From Streptomyces sp. NBC_00572 (GTDB lineage: Bacteria > Actinomycetota > Actinomycetes > Streptomycetales > Streptomycetaceae): 64,000 bases of DNA. The stretch spans positions 1,674,001-1,738,000 of the forward strand of contig NZ_JAPENX010000001.1 of assembly GCF_026341815.1 (NCBI RefSeq), read 5' to 3'. The position numbers and the translations under genes are program-made. Shown piece by piece: positions 19,241 to 27,942 of this stretch (positions are counted from its first letter, which is position 1; each line of letters starts with the position of its first letter). The notes under the pieces are model-generated. The model was not told the origin of the DNA. It did no database searches and saw only the letters and a program-made list of their open reading frames with translations.

Positions 19241-20129
19241 GTCGTTCTCCGACCGGCTTCGGTGCGTGAACTACCGTGCGTTGCGGCCGAGTTCCCGAGC
19301 GTACGGGTCGAACCACTCCCCCCGCCCTCGGGCCGCCCCTGCACTCCGCCGCCAACGGGTCCCCGGTGCGGCCGGGTCGGCGGCTCGGTCGGGAGCGTGT
19401 GCCGTGCGCGGTGCGCGGTGCTCTCCGGACGTGCGGGCGTGCGGGCCCCTCGGGCATGTGCGGGGCGGTCGTGAGCATCGTGACACGACAGCCCTCTGGG
19501 CCGGGCGCGGCAGGGCCTCTACAGTGTCCGGAACCTCGACCTCCCGCGGTGGCACCGGGCCCCTCCCGCGCCTGCGCGCCCTGCGGTCGAGGACCGGCCC
19601 GGTCGGCGGTGACCGCGGGACGCACACCGCCGACCGGGGCCAGGTCCGCCGCCCTGCCGCGCGGGCCGCGCCCACCCGCGGTGCGGGCCCAGGTCCGCCA
19701 CCCCTCGCCCTTGCGGGGCCACGCCCGCGCCCCCGCCGCCGTGTGGGCGATCGTCCCTCCCCCAGACTCCGTCCGGGGGGACCCCCAGGGCGGGACGGGT
19801 GGGCACACGGGACGACGCGCTCTGGCGGCGCCTCCGCCCCTTGTACCTGGACCCGCACCACCAAGCACGGTGCACACGGGGTGCGGGTCAGGACGCAAGG
19901 AGCCTGGGCCCGGCAAGGGGCGCCGTTCCGTTGTGCCCACCCGTTCCGCCCCAGCGGAACAGTTGCCCACAACGGGAGGCGGGTGGGCGCCGGCCCGGTG
20001 GAACAAGGGCCACGGCGCGGCGGGGCGGAGGTGGGAGACGGGGCGGCCGAGCCGATGCCCGCTACCGGTGGGAGACGGGGCGGCGGAGTCGGTGCGCGTG
20101 ACCGGGCAAGAGTCGGGGCGGTGGGGGCC
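19241..20129. other. 889-bp region with no credible gene
   Basis: Several long open frames exist on both strands, but all show Arg/Pro/Gly-dominated shadow composition and no start with a ribosome site. The stretch contains an 18-bp direct repeat ggtgggagacggggcggc (20030-20047 and 20067-20084) and a CCCCCAGA..TCCGGGGG hairpin-like block near 19757. A minus-strand frame ends at 19271 with the protein-like tail EWFDPYARELGRNAR, the only hint of a gene. No RNA family is recognised. Confidence 0.5.
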
Positions 20130-20804
20130 TTACGGGCCGGTTGCCGCTGTCAGGTAGGCCGAGACGACCACGTTGGCCGTGTAGGCGTTGGACTTGCGGT
20201 CGAACGTGCCGCCGCAGGTGATCAGGCGGAGTTCCGCCCGGTGGGGATCCCTCGCGCCGTACACCTTGCGCGCGTCGAAGTCTTCCCGGGGGTAGACCTG
20301 GACGTCGTCGACCGTGAATTCGGCGACCGATCCGTCCGTACGGGTGACGCGGACCTTGGCGCCGGGGCGGGCCGCGCTCAGGCCGTAGAAGACCGCCGGG
20401 CGGGTGTCGGTGTCGACGTGGCCGACGAGCAGGGCCGGGCCCGCGGCGCCCGGCCGGGTGCCGGAGCCGAACCAGCCGACCGTGTGGGGCATCTCGTAGG
20501 GCGGCGGGTCGATCGCGCCCGTGCCGTCCAGGCCGCGCGCCACCACGGGCGCGGTGATGCCGAGGGAGGGGATCTCCACCCGCCGGGGTTCGACGGGTGC
20601 GAGCGGGTCCCTGGCCGGGGGCAGCGCGACACCGAGCGGGCGGCCGACCGCGGCGATGTCGCCAGTGGTCGGCGCCGAGCTGCCGCCGGGGCCCTCGGTG
20701 ACCTCGCGGCCCCAGAGCCAGAGCCCGAGCAGCAGCAACGCCCAGGCCACACCCGTGACGAGTCGCCCGGTGCCCGCCGGGCGGGAGCCGGACGGCGCCG
20801 TCAT
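20130..20804 (-). CDS. Class F sortase
   Basis: A 224-residue membrane-anchored transpeptidase. One N-terminal membrane segment (about 14-31) precedes the sortase barrel. Catalytic residues are His129 (LVGHVDTD), Cys197 (LRLITCGG) and probably Arg203 (FDRKSN). Class F enzymes of actinobacteria attach or process surface proteins; their sorting signals are poorly defined. The gene overlaps the upstream secreted protein by four bases (ATGA), so that protein is the obvious candidate partner. The GHVDT loop and short C-terminus match class F rather than class E. Confidence 0.92.
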   Translation of the reverse strand: MTAPSGSRPAGTGRLVTGVAWALLLLGLWLWGREVTEGPGGSSAPTTGDIAAVGRPLGVALPPARDPLAPVEPRRVEIPSLGITAPVVARGLDGTGAIDPPPYEMPHTVGWFGSGTRPGAAGPALLVGHVDTDTRPAVFYGLSAARPGAKVRVTRTDGSVAEFTVDDVQVYPREDFDARKVYGARDPHRAELRLITCGGTFDRKSNAYTANVVVSAYLTAATGP

Positions 20805-21451
20805 TCCGTACCCGACCCCGAGCCCGTGTCCGTACCGCGGCGGCGGGAGCTGCGAAAGGCGACCGCGACGGCGGCGATGGCCGCCAGGCCGAGGCCGAGC
20901 AGGGTGTACGGGGTGCCGAGGCCGCTCTCGCTGGTCGTCTGGGCGACGCCCGGGGCGGCCGGGGCGGCGAAGGCGGCGGTGCCGCCACCGCCGGCGCGGA
21001 CCGGCGCGATCGGGCTCGGGTGGTGGGTCGGCTCGCGCGTCGGCTCATGCGTCGGCTTGTGGGTCGGCTCATGCGTCGGCTCGTGCGTCGGCTTCTGGTG
21101 CTGGACGCGCACGGTGCCGACGCCCCGGTGGTCGCGGCCGTCGCAGGTCACGCTGACCTTGTACGTGCCGTTCGCGAGACGGGTCTTGATCGTGGTGTCG
21201 CCGAACAGCGGGGCGCCCCCGCCGTCCCGGCCGGTGAGTTCCGCGTCGGCGACGAACGCCTCGGACTTCGCGGTCCCCCTCGTGCCCTTGCAACCCTGGA
21301 CGCGGACGTCGACGTCGGCGCCGGGCGAGGCGGTGGACGGGGTGACGGTGGCCTTCACCCCGTCGTCGGCGTACGCGCTACCGGCCGTGGGTGCCAGTAC
21401 GAGTACCAGGGCCGCCCCTGCGGCACGGAGAGCAATGGAACCTGAACGCAT
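20801..21451 (-). CDS. Secreted, membrane-anchored protein with PTHE repeats (sortase partner)
   Basis: A 216-residue protein with a signal peptide (cleaved near AYADDG), an Ig-like beta domain (about 30-115, VKATVTPSTASPGADVDVRV, with two Cys), a repeat of PTHE/PTHK/PTRE (about 118-145), and a C-terminal membrane segment (about 176-198) before RSSRRRGT. No clean LPxTG is visible, so anchoring may rely on the membrane helix. It is translationally coupled to the class F sortase. The repeats look like a wall-spanning stalk that would carry the Ig-like head outwards. The biological role is unknown. Confidence 0.8.
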   Translation of the reverse strand: MRSGSIALRAAGAALVLVLAPTAGSAYADDGVKATVTPSTASPGADVDVRVQGCKGTRGTAKSEAFVADAELTGRDGGGAPLFGDTTIKTRLANGTYKVSVTCDGRDHRGVGTVRVQHQKPTHEPTHEPTHKPTHEPTREPTHHPSPIAPVRAGGGGTAAFAAPAAPGVAQTTSESGLGTPYTLLGLGLAAIAAVAVAFRSSRRRGTDTGSGSGTE

Positions 21452-21524
21452 CGTGACCTCCTGATACTGGCAGGGTCACCCGGATCGGGGCTTTCCGCAT
21501 CCGCAGGGGCGGCGAACGACACCC

Positions 21525-22304
21525 CTACACGCGGTCGACGATGTCCGCGATCGACTTGACGATCTTGGACGGGCGGAACGGGAAGCGGTCGATCTCCGCC
21601 TCCGACGTCAGTCCGGTCAGCACCAGGAAGGTCTGCATGCCCGCCTCCAGGCCCGCCAGGATGTCCGTGTCCATCCGGTCGCCGATCATGGCGCTCGTCT
21701 CCGAGTGGGCGCCGATGGCGTTCAGGCCGGTGCGCATCATGAGCGGGTTCGGCTTGCCCGCGAAGTACGGGTCCTTGCCGGTGGCCTTCGTGATGAGCGC
21801 GGCCACGGAGCCGGTGGCCGGGAGCGGACCTTCGAGGGAGGGGCCGGTCTCGTCGGGGTTGGTGCAGATGAAGCGGGCGCCGGCGTTGATGAGGCGTACG
21901 GCCTTCGTCATCGCCTCGAAGGAGTACGTACGGGTCTCGCCGAGCACCACGTAGTCCGGGTCGTGGTCGGTGAGGACGTAGCCGATGTCGTGCAGCGCGG
22001 TGGTCAGGCCCGCCTCGCCGATGACGTACGCGGTGCCGCCGGGGCGCTGGTCGTCGAGGAACTTGGCGGTGGCGAGGGCCGAGGTCCAGATGTTCTCGAC
22101 GGGGACTTCGAGGCCCATCCGGGCGAGGCGGGCGTGCAGGTCACGAGCCGTGTAGATCGAGTTGTTGGTGAGCACCAGGAAGGGCTTCCCGGTCTCCCGC
22201 AGCTTCCTGATGAACGCGTCGGCGCCGGGGATCGGCACGCCCTCGTGGATGAGGACGCCGTCCATGTCGGTCAGCCAGGATTCGATCGGCTTGCGCTCTG
22301 CCAT
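21525..22304 (-). CDS. HAD-IIA (NagD-like) phosphatase
   Basis: A 259-residue cytosolic phosphatase. ATG 22304 is chosen (AGGAG 11 bases upstream); a TTG at 22328 is less likely. The nucleophile motif is LTDMDGVLIHEG (Asp13), followed by LVLTNNS (motif II). Lys in FAGKPNP is motif III, and MIGDRMDTDILAG is motif IV. The C2-type cap between motifs II and III (about 90-180) fits the NagD/p-nitrophenylphosphatase group. The substrate is open: sugar phosphates and nucleotides are typical. It follows a terminator, so it appears to be its own transcript rather than part of the phosphonate operon. Confidence 0.92.
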   Translation of the reverse strand: MAERKPIESWLTDMDGVLIHEGVPIPGADAFIRKLRETGKPFLVLTNNSIYTARDLHARLARMGLEVPVENIWTSALATAKFLDDQRPGGTAYVIGEAGLTTALHDIGYVLTDHDPDYVVLGETRTYSFEAMTKAVRLINAGARFICTNPDETGPSLEGPLPATGSVAALITKATGKDPYFAGKPNPLMMRTGLNAIGAHSETSAMIGDRMDTDILAGLEAGMQTFLVLTGLTSEAEIDRFPFRPSKIVKSIADIVDRV

Positions 22305-22340
22305 GGGTGCGGGACTCCTGCCGTACAAACGTGCGGTGTA

Positions 22341-22378
22341 CTGGGGGCGCCGCGACAGCGCTGTGGCGACGCCCCCAG
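22341..22378 (-). terminator. Terminator after secreted phosphodiesterase
   Basis: CTGGGGGCG (22341-22349) pairs with CGCCCCCAG (22370-22378); inside the loop, ACAGCGCTGT (22355-22364) is itself a palindrome. It begins six bases beyond the stop at 22384. It separates that gene from the NagD-like gene. Confidence 0.85.
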
Positions 22379-22383
22379 CCTAA

Positions 22384-23919
22384 TCAAGAGGTCGTGACCT
22401 TGACCCCGTCGATCACCCAGTACCAGTTGTTGGAACCGGTGTAGCGGAAGCGGAAGCTCACGCTGGACGCGCCGGCCGGGACGGCGACCGTGAGCGACTG
22501 GGGCTGGGAGATCACGTCGGCGGTGTGGCTCTTCACGACGGTCGGGGTGCCTCCGTTGAAGACGGCCTGGACCTGCGCGGTCTGGCTGCCCTCCTGGCGG
22601 TAGAAGGTCGTGTAGTCCAGGGTGACCCGGGTCGCGCCCGCGACGCCGTACGCCGGGGTGACCAGGGTCGAGTCGTACGTCCCCGAGAACGCCTTGTCGG
22701 CCCACTCGTCGGAGTCGGCGACGGCGAACACGCCCCGGGCGCGGACGTTGAGCTCGCGGGACTGGTCGCGCTGGGAGCGGGACCAGAACTCGTCGGTGGC
22801 GAAGGACCAGCCGCGCCACTCGGTCATGCCGCCGGTGCCCATGGCGTTGTTGATGACGGACCAGCCGCTGGGCGCGCTGTGGGTGAAGCCGAGGACCCCG
22901 GCGGGGATGCCGGTCTCGTCGACGCGGCCGGTCAGCGAGCCGTAGAGGCTGTCGAAGGGGTCGGTGGAGCGCTGCTGGAGCGGCTTGCCGTCGAGGCCCC
23001 AGGAGGCGGCGGGGGTGATGCCGAGCTGGTGGAAGACGGTGGCGGCGACGTCGACGAGCCGGGTGTCGATGGGGCGGGCGCCGGCGGCGATGCCGGGGCC
23101 CTGGGCGAGGACGAAGGTGCGCCGCTCCTCGATGGAGGAGCCGCCGTGGCCGCCGCCGTCGGTGTGGCCGTGGTCGGTGGTGACGATGACCGTCCAGCGC
23201 TCGGTGGCGTACGCGGGGCGGGCCTTGATCGCGGTGAGCAGCCGGCCGAGGTAGCCGTCCTGGACGTCGATGGCGTCGGTGTACTTGGGGCTGGCGGCGC
23301 CGTGGTTGTGGCCGATCTCGTCGGTCTCGCCGAAGTAGACGAAGAGGACGTCGGGGTTCTGGTTTCGCAGGACGTCCTCGGTGATGTCGGTGATCACGAG
23401 GTCGTTGACGGCGTAGTCGTTGTCGTGGACGAGCTTGGCGTCGGCGCCGGGGGTGACGGTGCCGTGGGTGTCGAGCTCGGGCCAGTCGACGGCGGCGAAG
23501 AGCGAGAGCTCGGGGCGGACCTGGTGCAGACGGGCCAGGAAGCCGGGGTACTGCCCGTAGTTCTTTCCGGTGAAGGTGTTGTCCCTGACGCCGTGCTTGT
23601 CGGGCCAGACGCCGGTGGAGATCGTGGACCAGCCGGGGCCCGAGGAGGTCGCGGCCATCGGGTTGGCGTAGAGCAGGGAGCGGCCGAAGGTGCCGTTCGC
23701 CATCAGGGACTTGAGGTTCGGGGCCTTGGCCGCGTCGATCCGGTCGTGGCGCAGGCCGTCCATGCCGACGACGAGCACCTTGTCCTTGCTGGTGCCGTTG
23801 GGGAGCGTGGGCGAGGCCGCCTGGGCGGCGGGGGCGGTGGCGAGTCCGGTGGCGGCGACGGCCGCGGTGGCACCGGCGGCGGCGAGCACGGTGCGGCGGG
23901 AGATGCCGGAGATCGGCAT
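22384..23919 (-). CDS. Tat-exported alkaline-phosphatase-superfamily phosphodiesterase
   Basis: A 511-residue enzyme. ATG 23919 has GGAGG eight bases upstream; a longer form from ATG 23961 is possible. A twin-arginine signal (ISRRTVLAAAG) sends it outside. Metal and catalytic motifs are VVGMDGLRHDRID, a Ser/Thr nucleophile region SSGPGWSTISTG, FGETDEIGHNHG and TTDHGHTDGGGHGG. These match the nucleotide pyrophosphatase/phosphodiesterase branch. The C-terminal ~120 residues look like a beta-sandwich with Trp and Tyr, perhaps for binding substrate. It follows the phosphonate-type operon after a hairpin, so a role in releasing phosphate or phosphonate compounds is plausible but unproven. Confidence 0.87.
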   Translation of the reverse strand: MPISGISRRTVLAAAGATAAVAATGLATAPAAQAASPTLPNGTSKDKVLVVGMDGLRHDRIDAAKAPNLKSLMANGTFGRSLLYANPMAATSSGPGWSTISTGVWPDKHGVRDNTFTGKNYGQYPGFLARLHQVRPELSLFAAVDWPELDTHGTVTPGADAKLVHDNDYAVNDLVITDITEDVLRNQNPDVLFVYFGETDEIGHNHGAASPKYTDAIDVQDGYLGRLLTAIKARPAYATERWTVIVTTDHGHTDGGGHGGSSIEERRTFVLAQGPGIAAGARPIDTRLVDVAATVFHQLGITPAASWGLDGKPLQQRSTDPFDSLYGSLTGRVDETGIPAGVLGFTHSAPSGWSVINNAMGTGGMTEWRGWSFATDEFWSRSQRDQSRELNVRARGVFAVADSDEWADKAFSGTYDSTLVTPAYGVAGATRVTLDYTTFYRQEGSQTAQVQAVFNGGTPTVVKSHTADVISQPQSLTVAVPAGASSVSFRFRYTGSNNWYWVIDGVKVTTS

Positions 23920-23963
23920 GTCGGAGTCCTCCGTGGAAGTCCGTGGAAGGTGTCTGGGCATGG

Positions 23964-23991
23964 CAACGCCCCTGATTTCTCAGGGGCGTTG
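23964..23991 (-). terminator. Hairpin between phosphonate operon and phosphodiesterase gene
   Basis: A perfect 12-bp stem, CAACGCCCCTGA/TCAGGGGCGTTG, with a TTTC loop. It lies 45 bases upstream of the preferred start and immediately upstream of the longer ATG at 23961. It may end the operon from the right or act as an attenuator for the phosphodiesterase. Confidence 0.8.
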
Positions 23992-24072
23992 GTCCGTACC
24001 CGTTATCTTTCCGCAATCAGCGGGTGCCTTCCAGGGTCGTACGGTGAACTCTTGGTGCGCAGAGGCGACTTG

Positions 24073-25131
24073 TCAGCTGCCGGTCGCCGACTTCCATGCG
24101 TCGACGTACGTCTTGAGGTTCTTGTCGACGTCGGCCCAGTCCGGCTCGAAGATCTCGACGCCTTCCATCAGCTTGGCCAGTTCGATGGCGTTGGCGTCGG
24201 TGGCCTTGACGTCCTTGCGGGCCGGGAAGCCGCCGCCGATCGCACTGACCTCGCGCTGGGCGCCCTCGCTCAGCATGAAGTCGAGGAGCTTCTTGCCGTT
24301 CTCGGTGTGCGGGGCCTTGTTCACCAGGCCCGCCGCGTAGGGCAGGGCGAAGGTGGTGGGCTTGCCGGCGCCCTGGGCCGGGAACCAGATTCCGAGGTTC
24401 GGCATGGCCTTGGACTGGGCGAAGTTCATCTGCACATCGCCGTTGGCGACGAGGAGTTCGCCCTTGTCCACCTTGGGGGCGAGCTTGGAGGTGGAGGAGG
24501 ACGGGCCGACGTTGTTGGCCTGGAGCTTCTTCAGGTACTCCAGGGCCGGCTCCTGGCCGCCGAAGTCGTGCATCGCCTTGATGAGGACGGCGGTGCCGTC
24601 GCCCGCGACGCCGGGGGTGGAGTACTGGAGCTTGTTCTTGAACTTGCCGTCCAGCAGCTCCTCCCAGGTCTTCGGGGCGGCCGGCAGCTCCTTCTTGTTG
24701 TGGATGAAGCCGAAGTAGTTGTTGACGACGGAGGTCCAGGTGCCGTCGCTCGCCTTGTCGCCGCCGCTGACCTGGTCGGCGCCCTGCGGGGTGTAGGCCT
24801 GGAGCAGGCCCTTGGAGCCGGCCTGCTGGATGAAGGGCGGCAGGGTCACGATGACGTCCGCCTGGGTGTTGCTCTTCTCGCGGAGGGCGCGCTGCACCAT
24901 CTCCCCGGAGCCGCCCTCGACGTACTTGACCTTGATGCCGGTCTTCTTCTCGAAGTCGGCGAAGACCTTGTCGTACCAGCCGTCGCCCGCCTCGCCCTTG
25001 AGGCCGTCGGCGCTGTAGACGGTGACGATCTTCTCGTCGGAGGCGGCGGAGGATCCACCGCAGGCGGTGAGGCCCGCTGCGAGGACGAGGGAGCCGGTGA
25101 CGGCGGCGATCGGCTTGGCGTACGTACGCAT
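24073..25131 (-). CDS. 2-aminoethylphosphonate-type ABC transporter substrate-binding lipoprotein
   Basis: A 352-residue lipoprotein. The lipobox LTACGG puts the acylated Cys at about residue 24. The mature protein is a type 2 periplasmic-binding fold resembling iron- and phosphonate-binding proteins (VTVYSADGLKGEAGDGWYDK, TQADVIVTLPP, LPYAAGLVNKAPH). AGGAG lies 11 bases before the ATG. Membership of the phosphonate group is inferred from the operon (phosphonatase-like hydrolase, FAD oxidase, GntR regulator) and from general resemblance to PhnS-type proteins. The ligand has not been shown. It is the last gene of the operon and is followed by a hairpin. Confidence 0.85.
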   Translation of the reverse strand: MRTYAKPIAAVTGSLVLAAGLTACGGSSAASDEKIVTVYSADGLKGEAGDGWYDKVFADFEKKTGIKVKYVEGGSGEMVQRALREKSNTQADVIVTLPPFIQQAGSKGLLQAYTPQGADQVSGGDKASDGTWTSVVNNYFGFIHNKKELPAAPKTWEELLDGKFKNKLQYSTPGVAGDGTAVLIKAMHDFGGQEPALEYLKKLQANNVGPSSSTSKLAPKVDKGELLVANGDVQMNFAQSKAMPNLGIWFPAQGAGKPTTFALPYAAGLVNKAPHTENGKKLLDFMLSEGAQREVSAIGGGFPARKDVKATDANAIELAKLMEGVEIFEPDWADVDKNLKTYVDAWKSATGS

Positions 25132-25213
25132 AACGTCGTTTTCTCCTGAAGATCTTGAGCGGAAGGAAGCTCGGGGAGGAAGGTCGGAGGAGGGCGGTCG
25201 GAGGAGGGCGGAT

Positions 25214-26011
25214 CTAGCGGAAGGAAGCCTTGGTACGGATGCGGGAGACGGCGAGCAGGGCGAGCAGCGTCGTGGCCATGAGGACGACGGCGAGCGCCGA
25301 GCCGGTGAAGAGGGAGCCGCGGTCGGTGGCCGTGAAGATGAGCACCGGAAGCGGCAGCCAGTCCGGCGGGTAGAGCATCATCGTGGCGCTCAGCTCACCC
25401 ATGGACAGGGCGAAGCAGAGCCCTGCGGCCGCGTTCAGGGACGGCAGCAGGAGCGGCAGCTTCACTCGCAGGAGTACGTACGCGGGGCGGGCGCCGAGGC
25501 TGGCCGCCGCCTGCTCGTACATCGGGTCGAGCCGCTGGATCGCGGCCGAGACCGACTGGTGGGCGAACGCCGTGACGAGCACGGTGTGCGCGAGGATCAC
25601 GATCCAGCGGGTGCCGTTGAGGAGTACCGGCGGTTGCGAGAACGCGACGAGGACGGCGAGGCCGACGACCACGGACGGCACGGCGACCGGCAGCATGAAC
25701 AGGGCGTCGAGGATCCTCTTGCCCTTCCTGCCGAGGGCGGCCCCGGCGAGCGCGGCCCAGGTGCCGACGGTCAGGGCGATCAGGCTCGCGGTGACGGCGG
25801 TGACCAGGCTGGTGGTGAGGGCTTGGAGGGACTCGCCGCGGACGGCCGCCGCGTAGTGCTCGGTGGTCGGCCCGGAGGGGAAGGCGCCGGACCAGTTCGT
25901 GGCGAACGAGGCGGCGACGATGACGAGGAGGGGGAGGGCGAAGAGCGGGACGAAGAGTACGGCGAACGTGACCCAGGCCGTCCACCTGCCCGTACGGCTA
26001 TGCACCAGCAC
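25214..26011 (-). CDS. ABC transporter permease (2-aminoethylphosphonate type)
   Basis: A 265-residue inner-membrane permease with about six hydrophobic segments. The cytoplasmic coupling motif is YEQAAASLGARPAYVLLRVKLPLL (EAA loop: E..A...G.......LP). The GTG at 26011 overlaps the previous permease by 14 bases, and a GGGGGGTGAG site precedes it. The family position is that of PhnV in 2-aminoethylphosphonate importers. It forms a channel with the upstream permease and is driven by the ATPase encoded two genes upstream. Confidence 0.85.
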   Translation of the reverse strand: MLVHSRTGRWTAWVTFAVLFVPLFALPLLVIVAASFATNWSGAFPSGPTTEHYAAAVRGESLQALTTSLVTAVTASLIALTVGTWAALAGAALGRKGKRILDALFMLPVAVPSVVVGLAVLVAFSQPPVLLNGTRWIVILAHTVLVTAFAHQSVSAAIQRLDPMYEQAAASLGARPAYVLLRVKLPLLLPSLNAAAGLCFALSMGELSATMMLYPPDWLPLPVLIFTATDRGSLFTGSALAVVLMATTLLALLAVSRIRTKASFR

Positions 26012-26888
26012 GGCGGCTCACCCCCCGGTAGAGGACGTAGAGGCCCACGGAGAGCGCGACGTTGACGACGGCGACGACGCAGGCGGCGGCGTAGTCGGAT
26101 TCGAGGATCGCCTTGCTGTAGACGAGCATCGGGAGGGTCGTGACGCCCTTGGCGCCGGTGAAGAGGACGATCCCGAACTCGTTGAGGCACATGACGAGGA
26201 CGAGGCTTCCGCCGGCGGCCAGCGCGGGCAGCGCCTCGGGCAGGATCACCTGCCGGACGATCCGCAGCGGCCGGGCGCCGAGCGAGGAGGCCACCTCCAG
26301 CTGGGCCGTCTCCATCTGCGAGAAGGCGGCGAGCAGCGGCCGCATCACGAACGGGGTGAAGTACGTGATCTCGGCGAGGAGGACGCCCCACGGGGTGGCC
26401 AGGAACCGGAAGGGGCCCGAGGGGTCCCCGGTGACGTCCGTCCAGACGCCGTTGGCCAGGCCGACCGTGCCGTAGAGGAACAGCAGGGCGAGGGTGATCA
26501 GGAAGGACGGGAAGGAGAGGAAGACGTCGATGAACTTCGACACCGCCTTCCCGCCGGGGAACGGCACGAACGCGATCACGACCGCGAGGACGAAGCCGAG
26601 GGCGAGACATCCGACGGTGGCGGCGACGGCGAGCCACACGGTGGTGACGAGGGCATCCCGGAAGGACGCGGAGGCGAAGACGTCGCCGTAGGCGCCGGGG
26701 GCCAGGGACTCCTGGACGACGAGGGCGAGGGGGTAGAGGAAGACGAGCGCGAGGACGGCGACGGGAGGGAGGGCCCAGACCCAGACGGGGGTTGTCCGCC
26801 TCGTCGTGGGCACACCTTCCGTGGAGCGGGTGGGCACGACGCCGGTGGCCGGTGGCCGTTCCTTGAGGCCGCCCGCGGGGCTACCCAT
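25998..26888 (-). CDS. ABC transporter permease (2-aminoethylphosphonate type)
   Basis: A 296-residue integral membrane protein of the PhnU-like position. It has six predicted membrane segments and an EAA loop LEVASSLGARPLRIVRQVILPEALPAL. A 35-residue Pro/Thr-rich cytoplasmic N-terminus precedes the first segment. The start ATG overlaps the ATPase stop (ATGGGTAG), and its own end overlaps the next permease by 14 bases, so expression is coupled along the operon. Confidence 0.85.
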   Translation of the reverse strand: MGSPAGGLKERPPATGVVPTRSTEGVPTTRRTTPVWVWALPPVAVLALVFLYPLALVVQESLAPGAYGDVFASASFRDALVTTVWLAVAATVGCLALGFVLAVVIAFVPFPGGKAVSKFIDVFLSFPSFLITLALLFLYGTVGLANGVWTDVTGDPSGPFRFLATPWGVLLAEITYFTPFVMRPLLAAFSQMETAQLEVASSLGARPLRIVRQVILPEALPALAAGGSLVLVMCLNEFGIVLFTGAKGVTTLPMLVYSKAILESDYAAACVVAVVNVALSVGLYVLYRGVSRRAGA

Positions 26889-27942
26889 CGGACACCCCCG
26901 CCCCGAGCAGGACGGCGTCCTCCGGGGCGAAGTGCAGGGTGACCTCGGCCCCGAGCCGCGGCGTCTCCCGGAGCTCCCGTACGTCCGCCTTCACCCGGTG
27001 CCCGCCCACCTCCACGTACAACCGGTGCGTGGAGCCCCGCCACTGGACTTCGCTGATACGGCCCCGCAGCGCGTTCGGCCCGTCCCCGAGGCCGACCAGG
27101 TGCGGCCGTACGCAGAGGGTGGCGCCCGCGCCGAGGACCGGACCGGGTGGGCCGTCCGCGGCGACCTTCAGCTCGGTCCCGTCGAAGACGACGCCGTCCG
27201 TGCCGACCGTCACCGGCAGCAGGTTCGCGTTGCCGACGAACGAGGCCGTGAACTCCGTGCGGGGCCTGCGGTACAGGTCCTGCGGGGTGCCGCAGTCCTG
27301 GAGCCGGGCCTTGTCCATGACGGCGATCCGGTCCGCGAGGGTCAGTGCCTCGACCTGGTCGTGGGTGACGTACAGGATCGACACGTCGGGCAACTCGCGG
27401 TGGAGGCGGGCCAGTTCGGCCAGCATCCCGGAGCGCAGCTGTGCGTCGAGCGCGGAGAGCGGCTCGTCGAGGAGGAGGACCCTGGGCCGGATCGCGAGCG
27501 CGCGGGCGATGGCGACGCGCTGCTGCTGGCCGCCGGAGAGCTCCCGGGGGTACCGGTGGGCGTAGGCCGCCATGCCGGTCATCTCCAGGGCTTCGGCGAC
27601 CCGGCCGGGGATCTCGCTCTTCGGTGCCTTCTGTGCCTTCAGGCCGAAAGCGACGTTGGCCTCGACCCTCAGGTGCGGGAAGAGGGCGTATTGCTGGACG
27701 ACCATCCCGATCCCCCGCTTGTACGGCGGGAGGCCGGTGACGTCGCGGCCGCCGATGAGCACCCGCCCGGAGGCCGGCCGTACGAACCCGGCGACGGCCC
27801 GCAGCGCGGTGGTCTTGCCGGAGCCGGAGGGCCCGAGGAGGGCCATGACCTCGCCGGGCTCGACGGTGAGGTCGAGCCGGTCGAGGACGGTGGTGCCGCC
27901 GTAGGCGACGGACACGGCGTCGAAGCGGATGCCGCTGGTCAT
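26881..27942 (-). CDS. ABC transporter ATP-binding protein (2-aminoethylphosphonate type)
   Basis: A 353-residue ATPase. Walker A GPSGSGKT (37-44), Q-loop VVQQYALFP, signature LSGGQQQR (135-142), Walker B LLLDEP (157-161), D-loop SALD and switch THDQ are all intact. The C-terminal ~110 residues are a TOBE domain, as in the MalK/PotA/PhnT-type importers. It starts four bases before the end of the hydrolase gene (27939-27942) and powers the two permeases downstream. Confidence 0.92.
   Translation of the reverse strand: MTSGIRFDAVSVAYGGTTVLDRLDLTVEPGEVMALLGPSGSGKTTALRAVAGFVRPASGRVLIGGRDVTGLPPYKRGIGMVVQQYALFPHLRVEANVAFGLKAQKAPKSEIPGRVAEALEMTGMAAYAHRYPRELSGGQQQRVAIARALAIRPRVLLLDEPLSALDAQLRSGMLAELARLHRELPDVSILYVTHDQVEALTLADRIAVMDKARLQDCGTPQDLYRRPRTEFTASFVGNANLLPVTVGTDGVVFDGTELKVAADGPPGPVLGAGATLCVRPHLVGLGDGPNALRGRISEVQWRGSTHRLYVEVGGHRVKADVRELRETPRLGAEVTLHFAPEDAVLLGAGVSDG

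Noticed and set aside
22525..25149. An 874-codon plus-strand frame opposite the phosphodiesterase and binding protein
   Set aside because: It is the mirror of the true minus-strand genes, giving Val/Gly/Ala-rich sequence with no motif.
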